Assembly (NCBI RefSeq): GCF_003544895.1
Contig: NZ_CP032125.1
Span: forward strand, 1 to 64,000
DNA length: 64,000 bases
Direction of reading: 5' to 3'
Origin: Profundibacter amoris
GTDB lineage: Bacteria > Pseudomonadota > Alphaproteobacteria > Rhodobacterales > Rhodobacteraceae
Shown: piece by piece, positions 20,993-30,206 of the stretch
How the letters are laid out: each line of letters starts with the position of its first letter
Position numbering within the stretch: position 1 is the stretch's first letter
Translations under genes and position numbers: made by a program
Notes under the pieces: generated by a model
What the model saw: only the letters and a program-made list of their open reading frames with translations
Databases searched by the model: none
Told to the model about the DNA's origin: nothing

Positions 20993-23900
20993 ATGCGCCT
21001 TGTCGTCAAAGCCGTCGCCATTTTCATTTTGTTCACAACATCCCTTTGGGCCAATGATCTGATCCCCGATCGCCGCCTTGCCATTACGCGGGATGTGGAT
21101 TTTTACGGCTCGGACCTGCAATCGCTTTTTGATACCACCCTGCCTGCCTGCGAACGTGCCTGTCTGTCGGATGATCGTTGTCAGGCGTTTACGTTCAACG
21201 CGCGTTCGAATTCCTGTTTTCCCAAAAGCAATGTGAACGAAACCCAACCTTACGAGGGTGCCATTTCTGCCCGTGTGTTGCTGACTGACTCCAAGGTCCT
21301 TGCGGCAGCGTCGGAACGGGCGGCGGAACTGAATTTTTTGCGCCCCGAGGATTTTCAGGCAGCCAAGGATTTTGCAATCGAAATGGCGCGGCTTTACGAC
21401 ACAATGGGCGAAGATGCCATTTCCCTTTGGCGGATGGGCCGTAACGCACAGCCCTCGCTGGCACAGAGATATTTTGGCGCGTCCATCACCCTGTCGGATA
21501 TGCCCGGACTTTGGGTGGAATATTCTCGTGCAGCAATGAACAACCGTTCCGGAGACTATAGCGACAAACGCCGCAACAAGGCGCGCGCGTTGTTGGCTTC
21601 GGTCAATGCCTATCTGCGCAGTGCATCCGATGGGGACAAGGTATCATCCCTGCTAGCACTGGCCGACGCACTGGAACTAAACGGGCGCAATCGCGAAATG
21701 TTAAAGGCGCTGCGACTGGCCGAAGGCATTTCCCCGTCCCAGAAGGTGATGGAGAAACTGCAATATGCCATCGACAAATACGGCCTGAAGGTTGCGGACC
21801 ATGACATCGAAAGCGATCTGGCCGAGCCGCGTATCTGCGCACAGTTTTCCGAGCCTCTGGACAAAGCTGTCGATTACACCCCTTACGTTCGTCTGTCCGC
21901 AACCGGCCTGTCTGTTGAAGCCAGCGATAACCGTCTGTGCGTATCCGGCGTTGAACACGGCAAACGCTATGACATGGTATTGCGGGCCGGATTGCCTGCG
22001 AAATCGGGCGAGACATTGCTGGAACCGGTCAAGCTGTCGCTCTATGTCAATGACCGCAGCCCGACTGTGACCTTCCCGGGTCGCGCCTATGTGCTGCCGA
22101 AATCCGCCGATGCGGGTATTCCCGTGCAGACGGTCAATGTGACCGAACTGGAACTGGTGTTGCGCCGTGTCAGCGACCGCAATCTGTTGCGGGCGATTCA
22201 GGATGGGTATTTCGGAAACCCGCTGTCGCAATGGGAGATCCAGAATTTTGCAAATCAGGTGGCCGAGGAAATCTGGCGCGGCACCGGCGAGGTGAAAATG
22301 TCGCTGAATCAGGACATGACCACCCGCCTGCCGATGGGCGAGGTGATCAATGATATGCCGCCGGGCATCTATGCGTTGCAGGCCGGTGTTCCGGGGGCCG
22401 ATCCCTATGATAACCCGCCCGCGACCCAATGGTTCGTGCTGTCCGATCTGGGTCTGGCCACCATGAGCGGCGCGGATGGCGTTCATGTCTTTGTCCGTGG
22501 TTTGGGTGATGCCGAGCCACGCGAGGGGATAACTGTCACCCTGTTGTCCCGTGCCAATGCTGTTTTGGCCGAGTTAGAGACGGATTCACGCGGTTACGCC
22601 CGTTTCCCCGATGCTCTGGCACGCGGCACAGGCGGGGCGAAACCGGCGCTGATTATCGCCAGGGACGGGGACGAGGATATTGCATTCCTGTCGCTGACTG
22701 ATCCCGAATTCGACCTGTCCGATCGCGGGGTCGAGGGGCGCGAGCCGGCCAAACATATCGACGTGTTCATGACCACCGATCGCGGGGCCTATCACGCGGG
22801 CGAGGTGATCAATGTCACCGCCCTGACCCGCGACGCCACCGCTGACGCCATCATCGGCCTGCCGCTGACCGCAATCCTGACCCGCCCCGACGGGGTGGAA
22901 TACAGCCGTCAGGTTTCGACCGCTGCCGATGAGCGCGCCGGTGGCCACATCTTCAACCTGCCCACCGGTCCCCGCGTGCCGCGTGGCACTTGGCGGCTTG
23001 AGTTGTTCACCGATGTGGATGCCCCCGCGCTGGCCAGCACCACCGTGTTGATCGAGGATTTCCTGCCCGAACGCATTGATTTCGATCTGACATTGCCGTT
23101 CGAGCCACTGCGCCTGTCCGAAGGCACCATGCTGACCGCCGAGGCGCGTTACCTGTTCGGCGCCCCCGGTGCCGATCTGCCGATCGAAGGCGAGGTGATG
23201 GTGCGTGCCAGTGACGGTTTGAAATCCTACCCCGGCTACAGTTTCGGCCGCTATAACGAGCGGCTGAATCCGTCGGTGAAAACCCTGCCGTCCGATCTGC
23301 GCACCGATGAAAACGGGTTTGCCCGCATCCCCGTGACTTTCCCCGATGTCGAGGCGACGGGCCAGCCGCTGGAAGCGCGCTTTACCGTGCGGATTGCCGA
23401 AGGTTCAGGCCGTCCGGTTGAACGCCGCATCACCCAACGCCTTGCCCCTGATGGCCCGATGATCGGTATCAAACCGATGTTTGACGATGTGGTGGCCGAA
23501 GGTTCCGCCGCCACTTTCCAGATCATCGCGATTGATCAGGACGAGGCACAAACCCCGATGCAGGTGAAATGGACCGTGAACCGGATTGAAACCCGTTACC
23601 AGTGGTATCGGCAATACGGCAACTGGAACTGGGAAGAAATCCAGACCCGCAAGCGTGTGGCTGGCGGCACCGCTGACCTGAACGGCGAGCCGGTTACCAT
23701 CGAGGCCCCCGTTGACTGGGGCGAATACGAACTGGTGGTGGAACGTGCCGACGGGACCTATCTGGCCTCCTCGACCGGCTTCTATGCCGGTTGGTATGCC
23801 TCGGCCGATGCGGCCTCGACCCCCGATACGCTGGAAGTATCGCTGGACAGGCCCGCCTATAAAACCGGCGAAACCGCTACCCTGCGCATTGTGCCCCGTT

Positions 23901-26434
23901 ACGCGGGCAAGGCGCTGGTGACGGTGATGTCAAACCACCTGATCGACATGAAAGTGGTGGATGTGGTGCAGGGTGAAAACCTGATCCCGCTGCCGGTGAC
24001 CGATAAATGGGGCGCTGGCGCTTATGTCACGGCCACCGTGATCCGCCCGATGGATGTGGCCGCCGGCCATAACCCCGCCCGCGCGCTGGGCCTGTCCTAT
24101 GCGCCGGTCGATCCGGGGGATCGCCGGTTGACGGCCGCCTTCGACATGGCCGGTGAATCCGCCCCGCGCGCCCCGATGCAGGTGACACTGAAGGTGGACG
24201 GGGTGAAGGCAGGCGAGACTGCCTATGCCACCATTGCCGCTGTCGATGTCGGCATCCTGAACCTGACGGGGTTCCAAAGCCCCGATGCGCCGGAGCATTA
24301 CTTCGGCCAACGCAAACTGGGCATGGGCATCCGCGATGTTTACGGCCGGCTGATTGACGGGATGAACGGCGCGATGGGTGCTATCCGTTCCGGCGGGGAT
24401 GCCGGTGCGGAAATGGGTATGCAGGCACCGCCGCCCACCGAAGAACTGGTTGCCTATTTCAGTGGCCCCGTTCAGGTGGATGAAAACGGTATTGCCCGTG
24501 CCACCTTCGATATGCCCGAATTCAACGGCACCGTGCGCCTGATGGCCGTGGTCTGGACGACATCCGGTGTGGGCAAGGCGGAAAAAGACGTTCTGGTGCG
24601 CGATCCCGTGGTCCTTACCGCCAGCTTGCCGAGGTTCCTTGCGCCGGGTGATACATCCCGCATGTTGCTGGAAATCACCCACGCCACTGGGCCTTCGGGC
24701 AAAATGGGGCTGGAAATCTGGGGGCAGGGTGTTGCGGTCAGCACCAGCGATGTGCCTGCCGAATTCACCCTTGGCGATTTGCAAAAGGCAACCTTTTCGG
24801 TGCAGATCACGGCCACCGATATCGGCACCCACAAGATCAACGTCAGCCTGACTACACCGGATGGCAAAGTGTTGAACAAACCGCTGACCATTGCGGTGCA
24901 ATCGCTGGATCCCGAGGTTTCCTTTACCCGCCGCTTTACCCTGAACGCGGGCGATAGCTTTACGCTGGATGATAACCTGTTTGCCGAATTCAGACCCGGC
25001 ACCGGATCGGCCATCCTGTCCGCAGGTCCACTGGCGCAGTTCGATGCCCCCGGCCTGCTGGCGGCACTGGATCGCTATCCCTATGGCTGCACCGAGCAAA
25101 CCACATCCCGCGCCATGCCACTGCTGTATCTGAACGAAGTGGCGCAGGTGATGGGCCTTGGCGATCGTGACAAAATCGCCGAACGGGTGGATCAGGCGAT
25201 TGAACGGGTGCTCAGCAATCAGGCCAGTAACGGCGGGTTTGGTCTGTGGGGGCCGGGATCGGATGACCTGTGGCTGGCCAGCTATGTCACCGATTTTCTG
25301 AGCCGCGCCCGCGCCAAAGGCTTTGATGTGCCCGACCGCGCCTTCCGGTCCGCCATTGATAACCTGCGCAACCGCGTCAACTATGCCCCCGACTTCGACA
25401 AGGGTGGCGAGGAGGTGGCCTATGCCCTGTTCGTTCTGGCCCGCGAAGGGGCGGCGAATATGGGTGATCTGCGCTATTACGCCGATGAAAAGGCGGGTGA
25501 TTTTGCCACGCCGCTGGCCGTTGCCCAGATCGGCGCGGCCCTGGCCAGCTATGGCGATCAACCGCGTGCCGACGATATGTTCGCCCGCGCGGGCCGAATG
25601 ATCGGCCGCAGTTGGGGCCGTGAGGAAACGCAATACTGGCGCTCGGATTACGGCACCAACATGCGCGATGCCGCTGCCGTTCTGGCGCTGGCCGTGGACG
25701 CGGGCAGCAACGCGATTGATACCGGCGATCTGGCGCATCGGGTGTCCACCGCATATGCCAACGACCGCTACCATTCCACACAGGAATCCATGTGGTCGCT
25801 GATGGCAGTGCGCGCGCTGCTGAATGATCCGAACATGCAGGGCTTTACCGTGAATGGCCAAGCCGTTACCGGCCCGATGGTCCGTGTGCTGAAAGACGGG
25901 GCAACGGCGGCCGGTCTCGCCATCCGCAATGGCTCGAACCGGGATGAGCCTGTCACCCTGACCACCTTCGGCGTGCCGGAGCAGCCCGAACCGGCCAGCG
26001 GTTACGGCTATGCGATCAAGCGCAGCTATTACACGCTGGAAGGTGAACCGGTTGATCCTTCGGGCCACCCTGTCGGCACCCGTCTGGTGGTGGTGCTGAC
26101 CATCAGCCCCTTCAATGATTCCGAAGGCCGCCTGATGGTAAATGACCCGCTGCCCGCCGGGTTCGAGATCGACAACCCCGGTCTGGTTTCCTCGGGGGAT
26201 GTGCGCAGCCTTGACTGGCTGGAATCCAATGCGGATGTGCAGAACTCCGAATTCCGCGCGGATCGCTTCCTTGCCGCTGTGGACTGGCGCAGTGATAAAC
26301 CCTTTGATCTGGCCTATATTGTGCGCGCCATTTCGCCGGGCAGCTATCATCACCCCGCAGCCAGTGTCGAAGACATGTATCGCCCGATCTACCGTGCGGT
26401 TTCGGATGCGGGGCAAATCACGGTCACCGAATGA
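20993..26434 (+). CDS. Alpha-2-macroglobulin family protein with PAN-like N-terminus
   Basis: Bacterial alpha-2-macroglobulins trap proteases in the periplasm and protect the wall after envelope damage. The 1813-residue product starts at 20993, seven bases after AAAGGAGGG, with signal peptide MRLVVKAVAIFILFTTSLWA. A PAN/apple-like Cys module follows (CERACLSDDRCQAF), then MG-type beta domains. The complement-like thioester motif GCTEQT has its Cys near residue 1366, then comes the alpha-helical thioester domain and a receptor-binding-like end. pbpC overlaps the stop as ATGA, the classical macroglobulin-PBP1C pair. The intact CxEQ motif implies covalent trapping. Confidence 0.94.
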   Translation: MRLVVKAVAIFILFTTSLWANDLIPDRRLAITRDVDFYGSDLQSLFDTTLPACERACLSDDRCQAFTFNARSNSCFPKSNVNETQPYEGAISARVLLTDSKVLAAASERAAELNFLRPEDFQAAKDFAIEMARLYDTMGEDAISLWRMGRNAQPSLAQRYFGASITLSDMPGLWVEYSRAAMNNRSGDYSDKRRNKARALLASVNAYLRSASDGDKVSSLLALADALELNGRNREMLKALRLAEGISPSQKVMEKLQYAIDKYGLKVADHDIESDLAEPRICAQFSEPLDKAVDYTPYVRLSATGLSVEASDNRLCVSGVEHGKRYDMVLRAGLPAKSGETLLEPVKLSLYVNDRSPTVTFPGRAYVLPKSADAGIPVQTVNVTELELVLRRVSDRNLLRAIQDGYFGNPLSQWEIQNFANQVAEEIWRGTGEVKMSLNQDMTTRLPMGEVINDMPPGIYALQAGVPGADPYDNPPATQWFVLSDLGLATMSGADGVHVFVRGLGDAEPREGITVTLLSRANAVLAELETDSRGYARFPDALARGTGGAKPALIIARDGDEDIAFLSLTDPEFDLSDRGVEGREPAKHIDVFMTTDRGAYHAGEVINVTALTRDATADAIIGLPLTAILTRPDGVEYSRQVSTAADERAGGHIFNLPTGPRVPRGTWRLELFTDVDAPALASTTVLIEDFLPERIDFDLTLPFEPLRLSEGTMLTAEARYLFGAPGADLPIEGEVMVRASDGLKSYPGYSFGRYNERLNPSVKTLPSDLRTDENGFARIPVTFPDVEATGQPLEARFTVRIAEGSGRPVERRITQRLAPDGPMIGIKPMFDDVVAEGSAATFQIIAIDQDEAQTPMQVKWTVNRIETRYQWYRQYGNWNWEEIQTRKRVAGGTADLNGEPVTIEAPVDWGEYELVVERADGTYLASSTGFYAGWYASADAASTPDTLEVSLDRPAYKTGETATLRIVPRYAGKALVTVMSNHLIDMKVVDVVQGENLIPLPVTDKWGAGAYVTATVIRPMDVAAGHNPARALGLSYAPVDPGDRRLTAAFDMAGESAPRAPMQVTLKVDGVKAGETAYATIAAVDVGILNLTGFQSPDAPEHYFGQRKLGMGIRDVYGRLIDGMNGAMGAIRSGGDAGAEMGMQAPPPTEELVAYFSGPVQVDENGIARATFDMPEFNGTVRLMAVVWTTSGVGKAEKDVLVRDPVVLTASLPRFLAPGDTSRMLLEITHATGPSGKMGLEIWGQGVAVSTSDVPAEFTLGDLQKATFSVQITATDIGTHKINVSLTTPDGKVLNKPLTIAVQSLDPEVSFTRRFTLNAGDSFTLDDNLFAEFRPGTGSAILSAGPLAQFDAPGLLAALDRYPYGCTEQTTSRAMPLLYLNEVAQVMGLGDRDKIAERVDQAIERVLSNQASNGGFGLWGPGSDDLWLASYVTDFLSRARAKGFDVPDRAFRSAIDNLRNRVNYAPDFDKGGEEVAYALFVLAREGAANMGDLRYYADEKAGDFATPLAVAQIGAALASYGDQPRADDMFARAGRMIGRSWGREETQYWRSDYGTNMRDAAAVLALAVDAGSNAIDTGDLAHRVSTAYANDRYHSTQESMWSLMAVRALLNDPNMQGFTVNGQAVTGPMVRVLKDGATAAGLAIRNGSNRDEPVTLTTFGVPEQPEPASGYGYAIKRSYYTLEGEPVDPSGHPVGTRLVVVLTISPFNDSEGRLMVNDPLPAGFEIDNPGLVSSGDVRSLDWLESNADVQNSEFRADRFLAAVDWRSDKPFDLAYIVRAISPGSYHHPAASVEDMYRPIYRAVSDAGQITVTE

Positions 26435-28464
26435 TCCGGCGTCACGCCCTATTAACCCTCGCGCTGCTGCTGTTCATAACGGCAGCGGCGCGGGATGCGT
26501 TTGACGATTGGGTCGATTCAACGGTTTTGCCGCCTCTTGCCGCCGAAACCTCGGCCGAGGTTCTGGACCGCAACGGCACACTGCTGCGCGCCTATACGGT
26601 AGCCGACGGGCGCTGGCGGTTGCGCACCAAGCTGGACGCGGTGGATGCGACCTATATCAAAATGCTGATCGCTTACGAGGACAAGCGGTTCTACAGCCAC
26701 GCGGGTGTTGATCCGGTGGCGATGCTGCGGGCCGCATATCAGGCTCTGACACAGGGAAAAATCGTTTCCGGCGGCTCGACCCTGACCATGCAGACCGCCC
26801 GACTGCTGGAAGATGGCACAACCGGCAAATGGGCCGGAAAACTGCGCCAGATCCGTTTGGCGCTGGCGCTGGAGCGGCGGTTAAGCAAGGATGAAATCCT
26901 GACGCTTTACCTGAACCGCGCGCCATTTGGTGGCAATCTGGAAGGGGTCCGCGCCGCAACCCGCGCCTATTTCGGCAAAGAGCCGCGCCGCCTGACCCCT
27001 GCCCAAGCCGCACTGCTGGTGGCTCTGCCACAGGCCCCCGAGGTCCGCCGCCCCGATCGCTACCGTGACGCCGCCCGCGCCGCCCGCACCCGTGTGGTGG
27101 AGCGGATGCTGTCGGCAGGTGTGCTGGATAGCGACATGGCAAAAACGGCCGGGTCAGAGCCTATTCCAGCGCAAAAGCACCCTTTTCCGGCCCTCTCCCC
27201 GCATATGGCTGACCGCGCGGTGGCCGAAAATGCCCGCCAGTTGACGCTGGACGCCACCCTGCAACGGCAACTTGAAACCCTTGCCGCAGCCGCGCTTCAG
27301 GGCAAGGGCGATGACCTGTCCATCGCCATTCTGGTGGCCGATCATACGACGGGCGAAATTCTTGCCTCGGTTGGCTCTGCCGCCTATCGCGCCGACAGCC
27401 GGTTGGGGTTTGTCGATATGACCCGCGCCCTGCGCTCGCCCGGCTCGACCCTGAAACCGCTGGTCTATGGCATGGCGTTTGATCAGGGCTTGGCCCACCC
27501 CGAAACCCTGATTGACGATGTGCCAACCGCCTTCGGTGCTTACGTTCCGCAGAATTTCGACGGCAAATTCCGTGGCACCATCCGCATCCGTCGTGCCTTG
27601 CAACTGTCGCTGAACATCCCAGCGATCAAACTGACCGAGGCCATCGGCCCCGCCAACCTGATGTCTGCCCTTCGACGCGCGGGTATGGACCCCGTGGTGC
27701 CCGGCGGCAAACCCGGCCTTGCGATTGCGCTGGGCGGGTTGGGGGTGACGCTGACGGATATGGTGCAGCTATACGCGGGCCTTGCCAATGGCGGTAAACC
27801 GCGCCCACTGATTTGGAAAAGCGGCTCTAATACAGGGGAAATCGGCAGAAACCTGATTTCCCCCGTGGCCGCGTGGTATGTGGCGGACATCCTGTCGGGT
27901 CTTGCGCCGCCACCCAATGCGCCGCGCAACCGGCTGGCCTATAAAACCGGCACCAGCTATGGCCACCGCGATGCCTGGGCGCTGGGGTTTGACGGGCAAC
28001 ATGTGGTCGGCGTCTGGTTGGGCCGCGCCGATGGCACGCCGGTGCCCGGTGCCTTTGGTGGCGGTCTGGCCGCGCCTGTGTTGTTCGAGGTGTTCAGCCG
28101 CATCAAACCCGCGCTAACCCCGCTGCCCTCGCCACCACCTGCCGCGCTGACGATCAGCAACGCCGATTTGCCGCAGCCGCTGCAACGGTTCCGTGGCCGC
28201 AACGCGCTGTTTGAAAAGCCAAAAGACGCCCCCACCGTCGCCTTCCCGCCGGATGGATCCGAGGTGGAAGCAGACGGCGGTTTTCTGGTGGTCAAGGTGC
28301 GCGACGGGGTGGCGCCGTTCACATGGCTGGCCAATGGCAAACCCTTTGCCGTGGCCACCTATGAGCGGCAATCCCTGCTGGAAACCGAGGGTGCCGGTTT
28401 CATCACCCTGTCGGTGATTGACGCAAAGGGGCGGTCCGCACGGGCAGAAATCCGGCTAAATTAA
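26431..28464 (+). CDS. pbpC: Penicillin-binding protein 1C
   Basis: PBP1C is a class A enzyme with peptidoglycan glycosyltransferase and transpeptidase domains, thought to repair the wall with its alpha-2-macroglobulin partner. The 677-residue product has an N-terminal membrane anchor (about 5-21). The GT51 motif EDKRFYSHAGVDP is near 76-88, with GGSTLTMQTARLL after it. The transpeptidase motifs are STLK (SPGSTLKP), SLN (LQLSLNIPA) and KTGT (AYKTGTSYGH). The C-terminal region from about 570 fits the BiPBP_C domain. It overlaps the macroglobulin gene by four bases and its stop overlaps the convergent thiolase stop. Confidence 0.95.
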   Translation: MIRRHALLTLALLLFITAAARDAFDDWVDSTVLPPLAAETSAEVLDRNGTLLRAYTVADGRWRLRTKLDAVDATYIKMLIAYEDKRFYSHAGVDPVAMLRAAYQALTQGKIVSGGSTLTMQTARLLEDGTTGKWAGKLRQIRLALALERRLSKDEILTLYLNRAPFGGNLEGVRAATRAYFGKEPRRLTPAQAALLVALPQAPEVRRPDRYRDAARAARTRVVERMLSAGVLDSDMAKTAGSEPIPAQKHPFPALSPHMADRAVAENARQLTLDATLQRQLETLAAAALQGKGDDLSIAILVADHTTGEILASVGSAAYRADSRLGFVDMTRALRSPGSTLKPLVYGMAFDQGLAHPETLIDDVPTAFGAYVPQNFDGKFRGTIRIRRALQLSLNIPAIKLTEAIGPANLMSALRRAGMDPVVPGGKPGLAIALGGLGVTLTDMVQLYAGLANGGKPRPLIWKSGSNTGEIGRNLISPVAAWYVADILSGLAPPPNAPRNRLAYKTGTSYGHRDAWALGFDGQHVVGVWLGRADGTPVPGAFGGGLAAPVLFEVFSRIKPALTPLPSPPPAALTISNADLPQPLQRFRGRNALFEKPKDAPTVAFPPDGSEVEADGGFLVVKVRDGVAPFTWLANGKPFAVATYERQSLLETEGAGFITLSVIDAKGRSARAEIRLN

Positions 28465-29636
28465 ATCCGCTCTATCGCCAGTGCAATCCCCTGACCACCA
28501 CCGATACACATGGTGATTAGTGCCCGTTTGCCGCCGATCCGCTCCAGTTCATACAGCGCCTTGACCGTGATCAGCGCGCCGGTGGCCCCTACCGGATGCC
28601 CCAGCGCAATCGCGCCGCCGTTCGGGTTTACGCGTGCCGGATCCAGCCCCAGAACCTTGTTCACCGCCAGCGCCTGTGCGGCAAAGGCTTCGTTGGATTC
28701 GATCACGTCGAAATCATCGACTGATAGGCCCGTTCTTTCCAGCAGATTTTGAACAGCCGGAATCGGCCCGATCCCCATCACATCGGGTGCAACACCGGCG
28801 TGGGCATAGCCCAGGACACGGGCAATAGGCTCTAAACCGGCCTTTTCCGCCGCACCACGCCGCGCCAGAACCAAAGCCGCCGCGCCGTCATTGATGCCCG
28901 AGGCATTGCCCGCCGTCACCGTGCCGTCCTTCTGAAACGCGGGGCGCAGACTGGCAAGGGCTTCGGCGGATGTGGCCTTGGGGTGTTCGTCCACCTTGAA
29001 CTCCACCACCTCGCGGCGCACCTTCACTTCGACCGGCACGATCTGATCCTCGAAATACCCCGCATCAATCGCCTTGGCCGCCCGCGTCTGGCTTTCCAGC
29101 GCAAAGGCATCCTGTTCCTCGCGGGAAATGTCATATTGCGCCGCCACGTTTTCCGCCGTCACCCCCATATGGCCCGAACCGAACGGGCAGTTCAAAGTGC
29201 CCAGCAGCATATCCATGGATTTCACATCCCCCATTTTTTGCCCCCAGCGGGCGGCGGGCGTTATATAGGGCGCGCGGCTCATGTTTTCGGCGCCACCGGC
29301 CAATGCGAAATCGGCATCCCCCAGCATCAGCATCTGCGCCGAGGAAACGATGGCCTGCGCGCCGGACCCACACAGGCGGCTGACGTTCATGGCTGGCACG
29401 GATTCGGGCACACCGGCCTGCATTGCGGCGACGCGGCCCAGATACATATCCTGCGGTTCAGTGTTGATCACATTGCCAAACACCACATGTTCGATCAACG
29501 CCGGATCAATCCCTGCCCGCGCCATTGCCGCCTTCGAGGCGGTTGCCGCCAATGTTGTCGGGGCGATCCCTGCCAAAGCCCCGCCAAATGTGCCGATTGC
29601 AGTGCGGGCGCTGCCCAGAATAACGATGTCAGTCAT
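28461..29636 (-). CDS. Acetyl-CoA C-acetyltransferase (thiolase)
   Basis: Thiolases condense or cleave acyl-CoA thioesters, here most likely acetoacetyl-CoA to two acetyl-CoA. The 391-residue product has the nucleophilic cysteine in NVSRLCGSGAQAI and the ESNEAFAAQALAV His/Asn region. GGAIALGHPVGATGA and the C-terminal catalytic cysteine in TMCIGGGQGIALA are also present. Its start overlaps the end of the marR gene by eight bases on the same strand, so it is co-transcribed with the probable homogentisate regulator. That context fits a role in using acetoacetate from tyrosine or phenylacetate-type compounds; a role in polyhydroxybutyrate or fatty-acid metabolism is an alternative. Confidence 0.92.
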   Translation of the reverse strand: MTDIVILGSARTAIGTFGGALAGIAPTTLAATASKAAMARAGIDPALIEHVVFGNVINTEPQDMYLGRVAAMQAGVPESVPAMNVSRLCGSGAQAIVSSAQMLMLGDADFALAGGAENMSRAPYITPAARWGQKMGDVKSMDMLLGTLNCPFGSGHMGVTAENVAAQYDISREEQDAFALESQTRAAKAIDAGYFEDQIVPVEVKVRREVVEFKVDEHPKATSAEALASLRPAFQKDGTVTAGNASGINDGAAALVLARRGAAEKAGLEPIARVLGYAHAGVAPDVMGIGPIPAVQNLLERTGLSVDDFDVIESNEAFAAQALAVNKVLGLDPARVNPNGGAIALGHPVGATGALITVKALYELERIGGKRALITMCIGGGQGIALAIERI

Positions 29637-30063
29637 TTGCTTTTTCCTTCAAAAGTGTCTCTAACGCTGCCCGAAAGCAGGGGGAATGATCACCCAAAGT
29701 GGCCAGAACGCTGGCCTCGTATTCCTTGGCGATCGGGGCCAGTTCATTGATCATCGCGTGGCCCTTTTCGGTCAGCTCCAGTTCGACTAGCCGCCGGTCG
29801 CCCTCGTTGATCCGCTTGCTGACATAACCCGCGACCTCGAGCCGTGAAGCGGCGCGCGATACTTTGGATTTGTCCATCGCCACACGCTGATGGATCTCGC
29901 GCACGCTGACCCGTCCTGTGTGCGACAGATGCGCGACCACGCGCCATTCCGGCAGGGTGATGCCGAACCTCTGTTTATACAGGGCCGCAAACCCGTGACT
30001 GACCTGTGCGGCCAGAACCGACAGCTGATAGGGCAGGAATGCGTCCAGATCAAAATCGCTCAA
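29629..30063 (-). CDS. MarR-family regulator, probable repressor of the homogentisate genes
   Basis: The product has a MarR winged-helix core (about 144 residues from the chosen start). It contains LPEWRVVAHLSHTGRVSVREIHQRVAMDKSKVSRAASRLEVAGYV in the DNA-binding region, given here only to its span (about 38-83), and the wing segment NEGDRRLVELELTEKG. The open frame extends to 30255, but that adds unrelated residues and covers the promoter. A TTG at 30063 with GGAG six bases upstream starts the family-like LSDFDLDAFLPYQL. It is divergent from hmgA, overlaps the thiolase gene, and two copies of one dyad lie between it and hmgA. Confidence 0.85.
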   Translation of the reverse strand: MSDFDLDAFLPYQLSVLAAQVSHGFAALYKQRFGITLPEWRVVAHLSHTGRVSVREIHQRVAMDKSKVSRAASRLEVAGYVSKRINEGDRRLVELELTEKGHAMINELAPIAKEYEASVLATLGDHSPCFRAALETLLKEKAND

Positions 30064-30080
30064 CAGGAACTCCGCGTGTT

Positions 30081-30096
30081 TGTTACATTTGCAATG
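30081..30096. promoter_or_regulatory. Second, imperfect MarR-type operator
   Basis: TGTTACATTTGCAATG matches the perfect dyad at 30143-30158 at 13 of 16 positions. It lies about 18 bases upstream of the proposed marR start, 62 bases from the first site. It could mediate autoregulation of marR and the thiolase. Confidence 0.5.
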
Positions 30097-30135
30097 AACA
30101 CATGTATCGCATGAGTAATCAACCGTCCACAGCGC

Positions 30136-30164
30136 TTGACTTCGTTGCATTTGCAACGATAGGG
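30136..30164 (+). promoter_or_regulatory. hmgA promoter with operator in the spacer
   Basis: TTGACT (30136-30141) and ATAGGG (30159-30164) are separated by 17 bases. The perfect dyad CGTTGCA-TT-TGCAACG (30143-30158) fills nearly the whole spacer. A repressor bound there would block RNA polymerase, the classical MarR arrangement. Transcription would begin near 30171, about 36 bases before hmgA. Confidence 0.65.
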
Positions 30165-30206
30165 TGCCCGCAGGAAACGCCTTGATCGCTGACTGGAGAC
30201 GCGCCC

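Noticed and set aside
23930-26416. Minus-strand 828-codon frame opposite the macroglobulin gene
   Set aside because: Long because of codon bias on the plus strand; His/Gly/Arg-rich without domains.
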